Below are positions 34,445 through 41,468 of a DNA stretch of 64,000 bases, piece after piece. Under the pieces are notes generated by a model. It worked only from the letters and a program-made list of their open reading frames with translations. It ran no database searches and was not told the DNA's origin. The position numbers were made by a program, and so were the translations under genes. Position 1 is the stretch's first letter; the number at the start of each line of letters is the position of its first letter. Origin of the DNA: Solirubrobacteraceae bacterium (GTDB lineage Bacteria; Actinomycetota; Thermoleophilia; Solirubrobacterales; Solirubrobacteraceae); the NCBI GenBank assembly GCA_031177685.1, contig JAPSGI010000008.1, forward strand, positions 1 to 64,000. The letters run 5' to 3'.

Positions 34445-34515
34445 GCGGCGGTAGCTCAATGGTAGAGCTTCGGCCTTCCAAGCCGACGACGCGGGTTCGA
34501 CTCCCGTCCGCCGCT
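34445..34515 (+). tRNA. tRNA-Gly (TCC)
   Basis: Acceptor stem GCGGCGG/CCGCCGC, D arm GCTCAATGGTAGAGC, anticodon loop CTTCCAA (anticodon TCC) and T arm CGGGTTCGACTCCCG. The discriminator base is T. It is divergent from tRNA-Pro, 87 bases away. Confidence 0.95.
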
Positions 34516-34539
34516 CTGACTTGACGGGTCCGGGGTCGC

Positions 34540-34821
34540 TCAGGCCGCCGCCTGGGTGGCGTAGCGCTTGGCCGCGCGGGCGCGGGCCTTCTCCGCCTCG
34601 ATCTCGCGGTCCTTCGGCGGTGCGTTGGTCGTCAGCTGGGAGAGCAGGGTCATCGAGGCCTCGGCGACCGCGTCGACGGCCTGGTCGAAAGCCTCGGCGT
34701 TCGCCCGTGAGGGCTTCGTGAAGCCGCTGATCTTGCGGACGTACTGCAGCGCGGCGTCGCGGACCTCTTCTTCCGTGGCGGCCGGCTCGAAGTTGAAGAG
34801 CGTGTGGATGTTTCGGCACAT
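34540..34821 (-). CDS. DUF2277-family protein
   Basis: 93 residues with the family opening MCRNIHTLFNFEP and the following ATEEEVRDAALQYVRKISGF, characteristic of DUF2277. Function is unknown; the conserved Cys and His at the N-terminus might bind a metal or cofactor, but this is speculation. TAGTGT ends six bases before the ATG, indicating a leaderless transcript, and this box overlaps the stop codon of the upstream SDR gene. Confidence 0.85.
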   Translation of the reverse strand: MCRNIHTLFNFEPAATEEEVRDAALQYVRKISGFTKPSRANAEAFDQAVDAVAEASMTLLSQLTTNAPPKDREIEAEKARARAAKRYATQAAA

Positions 34822-34830
34822 GCCCCGACA

Positions 34831-35667
34831 CTAGCGCGGGCGGCGCTCCTCCATCGGCACCTCGCCGCCCTTGTCGCGCAGTCCGGGTGGCGGCCAGGGG
34901 CCGAACCAGTTGTCGCGGGCGCCGTCGAGGGTCACGACGGAGCCGCTCAGGGCGCGGCCGAGCGGGGAGGCGAGCAGGGCGATCAGCCAGGCGTGCTCCT
35001 CCTCGCGGCCCAGGCGCTGAAGCGGGACCGTGCGCGCGGCGGCGCGCCAAACCTGCTCGGGGTACTTGCGCAGCGACTCGGTGTCGAAGTGGCCCGCCGC
35101 GGCGGCGATCACGGCGATCCCGTCGGCGGCCCACTCGGCGGCCAGCTTGCGGGTCAGGCCCTCCACGGTGGCGCGCGCGGCGCTGGAGTGGACCATCCCC
35201 GCCAGGCCGTGGTGGGGCGACAGCGTGACGTTCACGATCGTGCCGCCGTCCGGCGCCGAGCGCATCCACCCGCCGGCCGCCGCGCGCGACATGTGCAGCG
35301 TGCCGCCGACGTTGAGGTCGAAGACGGCGCGCCACCCCTTCGGCTCGATCGCCTCGGCGGGCGCGAAGTACTGCCCGCCGGCGTTGTTGACCAAGACGTC
35401 GAGCCGCCCGTGGCGGGCGAGCACCGTCTCGACGATCGCCCCCGCGCCCTCCGCCGTGCGCACGTCGCCGGGCACCGCGTCGCAGTGCGATCCGATCTCC
35501 CCGGCCGCCGCCTCCAGCACCTCCGCGCGCCGGCCGGCGATCGTGACCGTCGCGCCGCACGCGTGCAGCTCGCGTGCCGCCGCCTTGCCGAGTCCCGTGC
35601 CGCCGCCCGTGACCAGCGCGACCCGTCCCTCGAGCAGGCCGTCCGCGAAGATTCGCGAGTCCGCCAC
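34831..35667 (-). CDS. SDR-family oxidoreductase lacking the Tyr-Lys pair
   Basis: 278 residues from a GTG preceded by TAGACT with a six-base gap. NAD(P) binding motif TGGGTGLGKA, the VNNAGG motif and NVTLSPHHG are present. The usual YxxxK is replaced by VHSSAARA (Ser and Arg at the Tyr and Lys positions, with a preceding His). 2,4-dienoyl-CoA-reductase-like SDRs also lack the standard pair, so an enoyl- or dienoyl-CoA reductase role is more likely than an alcohol dehydrogenase. The NTF2-like gene lies nine bases upstream on the same strand. Confidence 0.85.
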   Translation of the reverse strand: MADSRIFADGLLEGRVALVTGGGTGLGKAAARELHACGATVTIAGRRAEVLEAAAGEIGSHCDAVPGDVRTAEGAGAIVETVLARHGRLDVLVNNAGGQYFAPAEAIEPKGWRAVFDLNVGGTLHMSRAAAGGWMRSAPDGGTIVNVTLSPHHGLAGMVHSSAARATVEGLTRKLAAEWAADGIAVIAAAAGHFDTESLRKYPEQVWRAAARTVPLQRLGREEEHAWLIALLASPLGRALSGSVVTLDGARDNWFGPWPPPGLRDKGGEVPMEERRPR

Positions 35668-35676
35668 GGCGCGAGT

Positions 35677-36075
35677 CTATTTGCCCTCCCGCGCCACCCG
35701 GAGCGCCGACTCCTCGGACGCAAACGCCCGCACGCGCGCCACGAGACCGCCGCGCATCTCGCACAGCCACGCCCCCGGGTTGTCGATGCGCAGGCCGCTG
35801 CGCCGCTCCTTCGCCACGAAGCGCCCCGCCACGACGATCCGGTCCCCCAGCTCCGTCCAGCGGCGGGGGTAGTTCTGCAGCTCGTCGAACTCCTGCGCGA
35901 CGTCCTCGAGCGCGCGGCGCACGCCGTCGTGCCCGCGGTACACGATCCCGGCCGCCGTCGGCCGCATCGGGATCCACTCGACCTCGGGATCGCAGACCGC
36001 GATCAGCGCCGCCACGTCGCGGCGGTTGAAGGCCGCGAACGCCAGGGTGATCGTCTCGACGGCTTCCTCGGTCAC
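35677..36075 (-). CDS. SnoaL/NTF2-like domain protein
   Basis: 132 residues. ALAAFNRRDVAALIAVCDPEVEWIPM-type sequence (here ITLAFAAFNRRD, CDPEVEW) and the later YRGHDGVRRALEDV are typical of the SnoaL-like cone-shaped fold. Members act as small isomerases, hydrolases or binding proteins; catalytic identity cannot be assigned. GTG start overlapping the preceding stop (GTGA), so coupled to the small upstream gene and followed by the SDR gene. Confidence 0.8.
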   Translation of the reverse strand: MTEEAVETITLAFAAFNRRDVAALIAVCDPEVEWIPMRPTAAGIVYRGHDGVRRALEDVAQEFDELQNYPRRWTELGDRIVVAGRFVAKERRSGLRIDNPGAWLCEMRGGLVARVRAFASEESALRVAREGK

Positions 36076-36341
36076 CCGCGGGCGAGGCGCCGCTCGAGCG
36101 CCGCGCGCAACCGCGCGCGCCAGCGCGCCGGGCCCAGCGACACGGTCCGCACATGCCCGAGCTGGATCGGCGGGTCCGGCTCAGCGCGGCTCGCGGCCAT
36201 CCAAGCGTCCACGACGCGGCGCATGTGCGCCTCCTGCGCCTGGCCGAACGTCACGGTCGCGGCCCGCCGGACCCGGATCGCGCCGGCGTCGCGGTACAGC
36301 CCGAACAGGAAGCGCGAAACGTCATCGTCGGGAACCGCCAC
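36072..36341 (-). CDS. Small basic protein, unknown
   Basis: 89 residues if the GTG at 36341 is used; CACACT ends six bases before it, in line with other leaderless starts. A longer reading from 36380 adds 13 Arg-rich residues without a better signal. The central part, FLFGLYRDAGAIRVRRAATVTFGQAQEAHMRRVVDAW split by an Arg pair, suggests helical structure. No family is recognised. Its stop overlaps the SnoaL-like start, so the two are probably made together. Confidence 0.6.
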   Translation of the reverse strand: MAVPDDDVSRFLFGLYRDAGAIRVRRAATVTFGQAQEAHMRRVVDAWMAASRAEPDPPIQLGHVRTVSLGPARWRARLRAALERRLARG

Positions 36342-36407
36342 GCGCGCAGTGTGCCGCGCGCGCCGGACGGTACCTCGCACGTCGCGCGACTAGACTCAGG
36401 ACGGCCC

Positions 36408-36479
36408 GGGGGAGTGATCTAACGGCTATGAGCACGGTCTCCAAAACCGTGAATCCGGGTTCGAATCCCGGCTCCCCCG
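36408..36479 (+). tRNA. tRNA-Trp (CCA)
   Basis: Acceptor stem GGGGGAG/CTCCCCC, anticodon stem-loop ACGGT-CTCCAAA-ACCGT (anticodon CCA) and T arm CCGGGTTCGAATCCCGG. The D arm is weak: two of its four pairs do not form, which is unusual. As the Trp tRNA is normally single-copy, it is probably functional. Confidence 0.85.
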
Positions 36480-36481
36480 CT

Positions 36482-37135
36482 TCAGGCCCGGGCGCGTGAG
36501 CGGGCCGGACGGCGCTTCTTCGCCGCCGGCGCCGGAGGCGCGTCGGGGACCTGCACGCCCTCGAAGAACATCATCGCGACCATCGCCTCGCGCTCGCCCT
36601 CGTGGTTGCCTTTGCGCAGGCGCTCCAGGCTCTCCGCGTGGATGCGGTCGACCTTCTCCAAGGTGCGGGCCAGCTCGGCGGCGATCGCGCGCCAGCCCTG
36701 CTCGTCGAGCCGCAGCTTCGTCAGGCTCATGTGGGCGTCGTCCGCCGCGAAGCCGCCGGCCGCCGCGGCCGCGTTGACCTGCGCGCCGATCTCGTCGAGC
36801 GCCGCGCCCGCCATCGCCTGCTTGACGATGCCGGGGACCTTGGCCCACGCCTCGTCGGGGATGTGGTGCTTGGCGTCCGCGCGGTAGTAGTGCTCGATGG
36901 CGCCGCGGCGCGGCGTCTTGCGCACCAGCTTGATCAGGCCGAGCGCCTCGAGGCGGCGGACGTGGTAGCTGACGACGCCCAGCGACGCGTCCAGCTCCAG
37001 CGCGATCTCGCTGGGACTCGCCACTCGCTGCTCGAGAATGGCAAGGATCCGGACCCGCAGCGGATGAGCGAGCATCTTGACGAGGCGAGCATCGATGATC
37101 TCGTCTCTACGTTTGGTTGTCTTCGCGCCAGGCAT
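36482..37135 (-). CDS. ArsR-like winged-helix transcription regulator
   Basis: 217 residues. KMLAHPLRVRILAILEQRVASPSEI and DASLGVVSYHVRRLEALGLIKLV form an ArsR/HTH_20 winged helix in the first 90 residues, followed by GAIEHYYRA. The rest is helical (about 100-200) and ends in a Lys/Arg-rich tail. No metal-binding Cys motif is seen, so the signal is probably not a metal. The 5' end overlaps the sigma factor gene by 29 bases, so the two are co-expressed. It ends two bases after tRNA-Trp. Confidence 0.85.
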   Translation of the reverse strand: MPGAKTTKRRDEIIDARLVKMLAHPLRVRILAILEQRVASPSEIALELDASLGVVSYHVRRLEALGLIKLVRKTPRRGAIEHYYRADAKHHIPDEAWAKVPGIVKQAMAGAALDEIGAQVNAAAAAGGFAADDAHMSLTKLRLDEQGWRAIAAELARTLEKVDRIHAESLERLRKGNHEGEREAMVAMMFFEGVQVPDAPPAPAAKKRRPARSRARA

Positions 37136-37493
37136 TCCTCAACCGCGCTCGGATGCGGTGCAGACGGACCTTAACCGTGCCCTCGGGCAGATCCAACCTG
37201 CGTGCAACCTCGGCCTGCGAAAGGTCGTGACGGTACCGAAGGTGTATCAGGACTCGCTCGTCGGGGCGTAGGCAGTCGAGCATGTCCTGCGCCGCGAGGT
37301 CGGCGAGAAGCACGTCGATCGGGTCGTCGGAGGGGGTTCGCGACGGCTCCAGCGGCGACATGATCTCGCGCTCCGAGCGCTGGGTGCGGCCTTTGAGGAT
37401 GCGCAGCGCCTCGTTGTGCGTGATGCGCAGCAGCCACCCCAGCGGATCGTCCTGGCTCTCGCACGCGGTGCGCCGGCGCCACGCCCGCGTCAT
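37107..37493 (-). CDS. ECF-type RNA polymerase sigma factor, start codon unclear
   Basis: From the first canonical start (ATG 37493) the protein is 128 residues and contains part of region 2 (WLLRITHNEALRIL) and a full region 4 (LRPDERVLIHLRYRHDLSQAEVARRL, GTVKVRLHRIRARL). The same frame continues upstream to about 37610 with clear region 2 coding (EPDWDWRFARSRCLREARR, DREDAEEAVQEA) but has no ATG, GTG or TTG; only ATT at 37634 or ATC at 37637 are available. Either a non-standard start is used or a frameshift separates it from TTG or ATG starts in the other two frames. It overlaps the ArsR-like gene and diverges from a methyltransferase. ECF factors direct stress or envelope regulons. Confidence 0.75.
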   Translation of the reverse strand: MTRAWRRRTACESQDDPLGWLLRITHNEALRILKGRTQRSEREIMSPLEPSRTPSDDPIDVLLADLAAQDMLDCLRPDERVLIHLRYRHDLSQAEVARRLDLPEGTVKVRLHRIRARLRNAWREDNQT

Positions 37494-37692
37494 CGCCTCC
37501 TGAACCGCCTCCTCGGCGTCCTCGCGGTCGCGCAGGACCCGCCGCGCCTCGCGCAGGCAGCGCGAGCGGGCGAAGCGCCAGTCCCAATCCGGCTCCGGAA
37601 GCGGGAGCCCGGTTCTGTCGGTCGCAGGCTGAATGATCGGACATTGTCCTCTACTGAAACGCTTTTGAGCAATAGCTGGGTCGTACGGAGGG

Positions 37693-38508
37693 ATGGAGCC
37701 CTCTGCCGCCCGCTCTTCGACGACGTGCCCCGGCGCGCCGTCCGCGCTGCCCGCCTACGAGGTCCTGGCCCCCTTCTACGACCGCTACACGGCCGACTTC
37801 GAGCACGAGGTCGTGCTGGAGCAGCTCGAAACGCTGGCCCTCGAGCACGGCCTCCGCGGCCGCCGGGTGCTGGACGTCGGGTGCGGGACCGGCAAGAGCT
37901 TTTTGCCGCTGCTGGTCCGCGGCTACGACGTGACCGCGTGCGACATCTCGCCGCGGATGGTCGAGCGCGCCCGGCGCAAGCTCGGCAAGACAGACGCGGG
38001 GCGCGTCGTCGTCGCCGACATGCGCGCCCTGCCGTGGCGGCGGGCCTTCGACCTGGTCACCTGCCTCGACGACGGCCTGAACTACCTGCTGTCGGACTCC
38101 GACCTCGCAGCGGCGCTGCGGTCGATCGGGACGGCGCTGCGCCCGGGCGGGCTCGCCGTGTTCGACGTCAACACGCTGCGCACGTACCGCGAGACGTTCG
38201 CCGAGGAGTTCGTCGTCGAGTCCGGCCAGACCGTTTTCGAGTGGCGGGGCGAGGGGACCGGCGACGTGAAGCCGGGCGGCCTGTCGTCGGCCGTGCTGGA
38301 CGTCCGCATGGGAAGCGGGCGCCTGCACGCGACGAGCCGCCACACGCAGCGCCACCACCCGCGCGAGGCGCTGGAGGCCGCCTGCCGCCGCGCCGGCCTG
38401 GACCCGCTCGCCGTCCGGGGCGTCGCGCCCGGCGCCCACCTCGTGGAGGACCCCGACGAGGAGGTCCACCGAAAGCTCGTCTTCGTCGCCCGCAGGCCGG
38501 CGACATGA
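37693..38508 (+). CDS. SAM-dependent class I methyltransferase
   Basis: 271 residues with a good GGAGGG site directly upstream of the ATG. YEVLAPFYDRYTADF precedes motif I VLDVGCGTGKSFLPLL, then VTACDISPRMVERARRK, MRALPW and the post-motif ALRPGGLAVFDVNT. Substrate unknown; the resemblance is to Methyltransf_11/25 enzymes. The stop overlaps an in-frame ATG of the MFS reading frame (ATGA at 38505-38508), so the two genes are one operon. Confidence 0.85.
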   Translation: MEPSAARSSTTCPGAPSALPAYEVLAPFYDRYTADFEHEVVLEQLETLALEHGLRGRRVLDVGCGTGKSFLPLLVRGYDVTACDISPRMVERARRKLGKTDAGRVVVADMRALPWRRAFDLVTCLDDGLNYLLSDSDLAAALRSIGTALRPGGLAVFDVNTLRTYRETFAEEFVVESGQTVFEWRGEGTGDVKPGGLSSAVLDVRMGSGRLHATSRHTQRHHPREALEAACRRAGLDPLAVRGVAPGAHLVEDPDEEVHRKLVFVARRPAT

Positions 38509-38525
38509 ACCGCAGAGAGGAGGAG

Positions 38526-39812
38526 ATGCAATGTCCATCATCCGCTGGGGCTGATCGCCCACCGACCCTCGGCTCGCGGCTGCGCCTGCTGGCTCCGCTG
38601 CGGCGACGCGATTTCGCGCTGCTGTGGACCGGCACGGCGCTGTCGCTGGCCGGCGACGGGATCTATGCCGTGGCGATCGCCTGGCAGGTCTACGAGCTGT
38701 CGGGCGCCGCGACCGCCCTGGCCGCGGTCGGGCTCGCCTGGACGCTGCCGCAGGTCGTCCTGTTCCTCTCCGCGGGCCTCGCGGCGGACCGCCGCGACCG
38801 CCGGCGGCTGCTGATCGCCGCCGACCTCGTGCGCGCGGCCGCGATCGCGGTCCTGGGCGTACTCGCGCTCACGGGCGCGCTGCAGCTGTGGATGGTGCTC
38901 GCCGCCGTGGCGGCCTACGGCGTGGCGGAGGCCTTCTACGCGCCGGCGTTCATGGCGCTGGTGCCGCAGGTGGTCGCGCGCGACGAGCTGGTGGCCGCCA
39001 ATGCGCTGGAGCACTCCGCGCGGCCGCTCGCCCTGCGGCTGGCGGGCCCGGCCCTGGGCGGAGCGCTGGTGGCCGGCGTCGGGGCGGGCGGCGCGCTGCT
39101 GGTCGACGCCGCGACCTTCGCGGCGTGCGCGCTGGCCATCGCGCTGATGCGTCCCGTCGCGGCGCCCTCCCCGCGCCGGCGCGCCTGGCGCGCCGAGCTG
39201 CGGGAGGGCGCGCGCTACGTGCGCGAGCGCGCGTGGCTGTGGACCACTCTCGCGGCCGCCGCGATCGGGCTGCTGGGCTTCTACGGGCCCGTGACCGTGC
39301 TGCTGCCCTGGCTGGTCAAGCACGAGCTGGGAGGCGGGGCCGACGGCTTCGGGCTGATCCTCGCGGCGGGCGGCGCCGGCGCGGTCGCGGCCGCGGTGGC
39401 GGTCGGGCAGGCCGGCCTTCCGGGCCCGCCGCTGCGCGTCGCCTACGTGTCGTGGGCGATCGGCGCGTTCGCGATCGCGGGCTACGGGCTGGCCGACACG
39501 CTCTGGCAGGCGGTGGCCGCGAGCGTCGCCGTCCAGGCCGGCATGGCGGTCGGCGCGATCGCGTGGGGCTCGCTACTGCAGGACGCGGTCCCGGCGAAAC
39601 TGCTCGGCCGCGTGTCGAGCCTCGATTGGCTGCTGTCCAGCGCGCTGGTTCCGGTCTCGCTCGCGCTCACCGCCCCGGCCGCGGCCGCCTTCGGAGCCCG
39701 GGCGGTACTCATAGGCGCCGGCGCGCTGTCCGGGATCGCCCTGACCGCACTCGCAGTTGTGTTGCGGCGCCAAGGTCAGGCTACACTGAGCGTTCGATTT
39801 ACGTCTCCGTAA
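38526..39812 (+). CDS. MFS transporter (enterobactin exporter/MFS_3-like)
   Basis: About 428 residues with twelve hydrophobic segments. The N-terminal RRDFALLWTGTALSLAGDGIYAVAIAW and the loop AADRRDRRRLLI (loop 2-3 motif) are typical of MFS_3/DHA3 drug or siderophore exporters such as EntS. FYAPAFMALVPQVV and NALEHSARPLALRLAGP continue the match. The substrate is unknown. I chose the ATG at 38526, which has an AGGAGG site, over the ATG at 38505 that overlaps the methyltransferase stop; both are possible. Confidence 0.85.
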   Translation: MQCPSSAGADRPPTLGSRLRLLAPLRRRDFALLWTGTALSLAGDGIYAVAIAWQVYELSGAATALAAVGLAWTLPQVVLFLSAGLAADRRDRRRLLIAADLVRAAAIAVLGVLALTGALQLWMVLAAVAAYGVAEAFYAPAFMALVPQVVARDELVAANALEHSARPLALRLAGPALGGALVAGVGAGGALLVDAATFAACALAIALMRPVAAPSPRRRAWRAELREGARYVRERAWLWTTLAAAAIGLLGFYGPVTVLLPWLVKHELGGGADGFGLILAAGGAGAVAAAVAVGQAGLPGPPLRVAYVSWAIGAFAIAGYGLADTLWQAVAASVAVQAGMAVGAIAWGSLLQDAVPAKLLGRVSSLDWLLSSALVPVSLALTAPAAAAFGARAVLIGAGALSGIALTALAVVLRRQGQATLSVRFTSP

Positions 39813-39843
39813 AGTGGTCCAACGCGGCCCGCGCGCCGCCAAC

Positions 39844-40683
39844 ATGCTCCGGCCGATCCCCTTCCCGCTGCCGTACGCCCCCTTCGGCACGGCGCGCCGT
39901 CTCGCCCGGCGGCTGCGGGAGGCCCTCGAGCGCGGCGAGCTGGAGCTGCACTACCAGCCGAAGGTCCAGATCGACACCGGCCGCGCCACGAGCGTGGAGG
40001 CACTGCTGCGCTGGCGCGACCCGGACGCCGGCCTCGTGTCGCCCGACGCGTTCCTGCCCGGCGTGGAGCAACACCGGGTGATGGAGGAGATCGGCTTCCA
40101 CGTGCTCGACTGCGCGCTGCGCCAGGCCACCGCCTGGCGGCGCGCCGGCGTCCCGCTCGGCGTCTCGGTCAACGTGTCGCCCGGAAGCCTGCTCGACGCC
40201 GAGCTGCCCGCCACCGTCGGCCGCGCCCTGGAGCGCTGCGACGTTCCTCCGGACGGGCTCGTGCTGGAGATCACCGAGACGGCGGTGCTGCAGGACCTCG
40301 AGCGCTGCGCCGCGATCCTGCGCCAGATCGCGGGCCGGGGCATCGGCATCTCGCTCGACGACTTCGGGACGGGTCACTCGTCGCTGACCCGGCTTTTGCA
40401 GCTGCCGATCGACGAGCTGAAGATCGACCGCGTGTTCGTCCGCGACATGGTGCGCGACAGCGCCGGCAGCGCGGTGGTGTGCGCCGTCGTCGGCCTCGCC
40501 CAGGACCTCGGGCATCGCGTCGTCGCGGAGGGGGTCGAGGACGCCGAGACGCTGGACCGCCTAGCCGAGCTCGGCTGCGACGAGGCGCAGGGCTACCACA
40601 TCTGCCGACCGCTGCCGCCGCCCGAGCTCCCGGACTGGGTGCTCGAGTCGGCGCGCGCGCGCTCCACGGCGATCGCGTGCTAG
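39844..40683 (+). CDS. EAL-domain c-di-GMP phosphodiesterase (stand-alone)
   Basis: About 279 residues (a GTG at 39814 would add ten). The domain is almost the whole protein: ELHYQPKV, the signature VEALLRW (EAL with Glu), VNVSP, EITET, DDFGTGHSS, ELKIDRVFV and AEGVED, so the Mg2+-binding and catalytic residues seem complete. It should hydrolyse c-di-GMP to pGpG. There is no sensor or membrane part. It lies close to the diguanylate cyclase at 41469-43379 on the opposite strand, with two tRNA-Leu genes and a small membrane protein between them. Confidence 0.88.
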   Translation: MLRPIPFPLPYAPFGTARRLARRLREALERGELELHYQPKVQIDTGRATSVEALLRWRDPDAGLVSPDAFLPGVEQHRVMEEIGFHVLDCALRQATAWRRAGVPLGVSVNVSPGSLLDAELPATVGRALERCDVPPDGLVLEITETAVLQDLERCAAILRQIAGRGIGISLDDFGTGHSSLTRLLQLPIDELKIDRVFVRDMVRDSAGSAVVCAVVGLAQDLGHRVVAEGVEDAETLDRLAELGCDEAQGYHICRPLPPPELPDWVLESARARSTAIAC

Positions 40684-40692
40684 GGCGCCGAT

Positions 40693-40776
40693 GCGGGCGG
40701 AGGGATTCGAACCCCCACGGGCCGTGAGGCCCACCGGCTCCTAAGGCCGGCGCGTCTACCGTTCCGCCACGCCCGC
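40693..40776 (-). tRNA. tRNA-Leu (TAG)
   Basis: Minus strand: acceptor GCGGGCG/CGCCCGC, anticodon stem GCCGG around loop CCTTAGGAG (anticodon TAG), a long variable arm GGGCCTCACGGCCC as in class II tRNAs and T arm GGGGGTTCGAATCCCTC. 84 bases. Confidence 0.95.
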
Positions 40777-40809
40777 GGGCAACTGCTGCGCGCGCCTGAC
40801 CGAGCTTGT

Positions 40810-41349
40810 ATGTTCCGCGGGAGGATGGTCCGGCCAGGCGTGGAGATCCGGGAGGGGTACCACATCGAGCACCCCAACCGCGAGAAGGCCTCGTCGAAGG
40901 CGACGAAGGCGGTCGTCATCCTCCTGCTGCTGGCGTCCGCCGCCCTGATGACGATCGTGCTGCTCGGGGGTTGGTCCAAGCTCGCCGGCATGGAGCTCGT
41001 GCTCATCGGGTGGATCCTTGTCTACGTCCTCATGTCCTACTACGTCGCGCGCTGGAATCGCGGCGTGCTGCCGCTCGCCGCGGCGCTGGCGATCCTCATG
41101 GGCATCTTCGCCGGCATCGCCGGGCCCGAGTGGTTCGACCGCGACAAGACGGGCTTCTCCTCGCCGGCGCTGGACGACAGCGTGGTGGGCCTGTTCACGC
41201 TGCTGATCATCCCCGTGCAGGTCCTGTTGATCGCGTTCTCCATGCGCGGCTTTCAGCAGGCGTGGAACGTCGAGGTCGAGGTCCCGGACGGCCAGCACTA
41301 CCAGCCGGGCGTCCACTTCGACCAGTTCGGCCGCCGGCAGACCGCCTGA
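40810..41349 (+). CDS. Four-helix integral membrane protein, unknown
   Basis: 179 residues (or 174 from the ATG at 40825, which has GGGAGG directly before it and TATGTT ten bases upstream). Four TM helices lie at about 34-54, 60-78, 86-106 and 128-150. The N-terminus is charged (EIREGYHIEHPNRE) and the tail polar (PDGQHYQPGVHFDQFG). The size and layout recall small accessory subunits of respiratory complexes, but I recognise no family. It is flanked by two tRNA-Leu genes and stands alone. Confidence 0.7.
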   Translation: MFRGRMVRPGVEIREGYHIEHPNREKASSKATKAVVILLLLASAALMTIVLLGGWSKLAGMELVLIGWILVYVLMSYYVARWNRGVLPLAAALAILMGIFAGIAGPEWFDRDKTGFSSPALDDSVVGLFTLLIIPVQVLLIAFSMRGFQQAWNVEVEVPDGQHYQPGVHFDQFGRRQTA

Positions 41350-41384
41350 CACGCCTGCCAGACCCCTAGCATTGGCAGTCACCC

Positions 41385-41468
41385 GCCCGGGTGGCGGAAC
41401 TGGTAGACGCGCGGCCCTCAAAAGGCCGTGGCCTTCGGGCCATGTGGGTTCGAGCCCCACCCCGGGTA
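41385..41468 (+). tRNA. tRNA-Leu (CAA)
   Basis: Acceptor GCCCGGG/CCCGGGT, D arm TGGCGGAACTGGTAGACGC, anticodon loop CTCAAAA (anticodon CAA), long variable arm TGGCCTTCGGGCCA and T arm GTGGGTTCGAGCCCCAC. The last base directly abuts the stop codon of the convergent diguanylate cyclase gene. Confidence 0.93.

Noticed and set aside
37171-37644. ATG frame (MSDHSACDRQ...) as a separate gene upstream of the sigma factor
   Set aside because: Beyond its first few residues it is a shadow of sigma region 2; no domain. It matters only as a possible frameshifted N-terminus.
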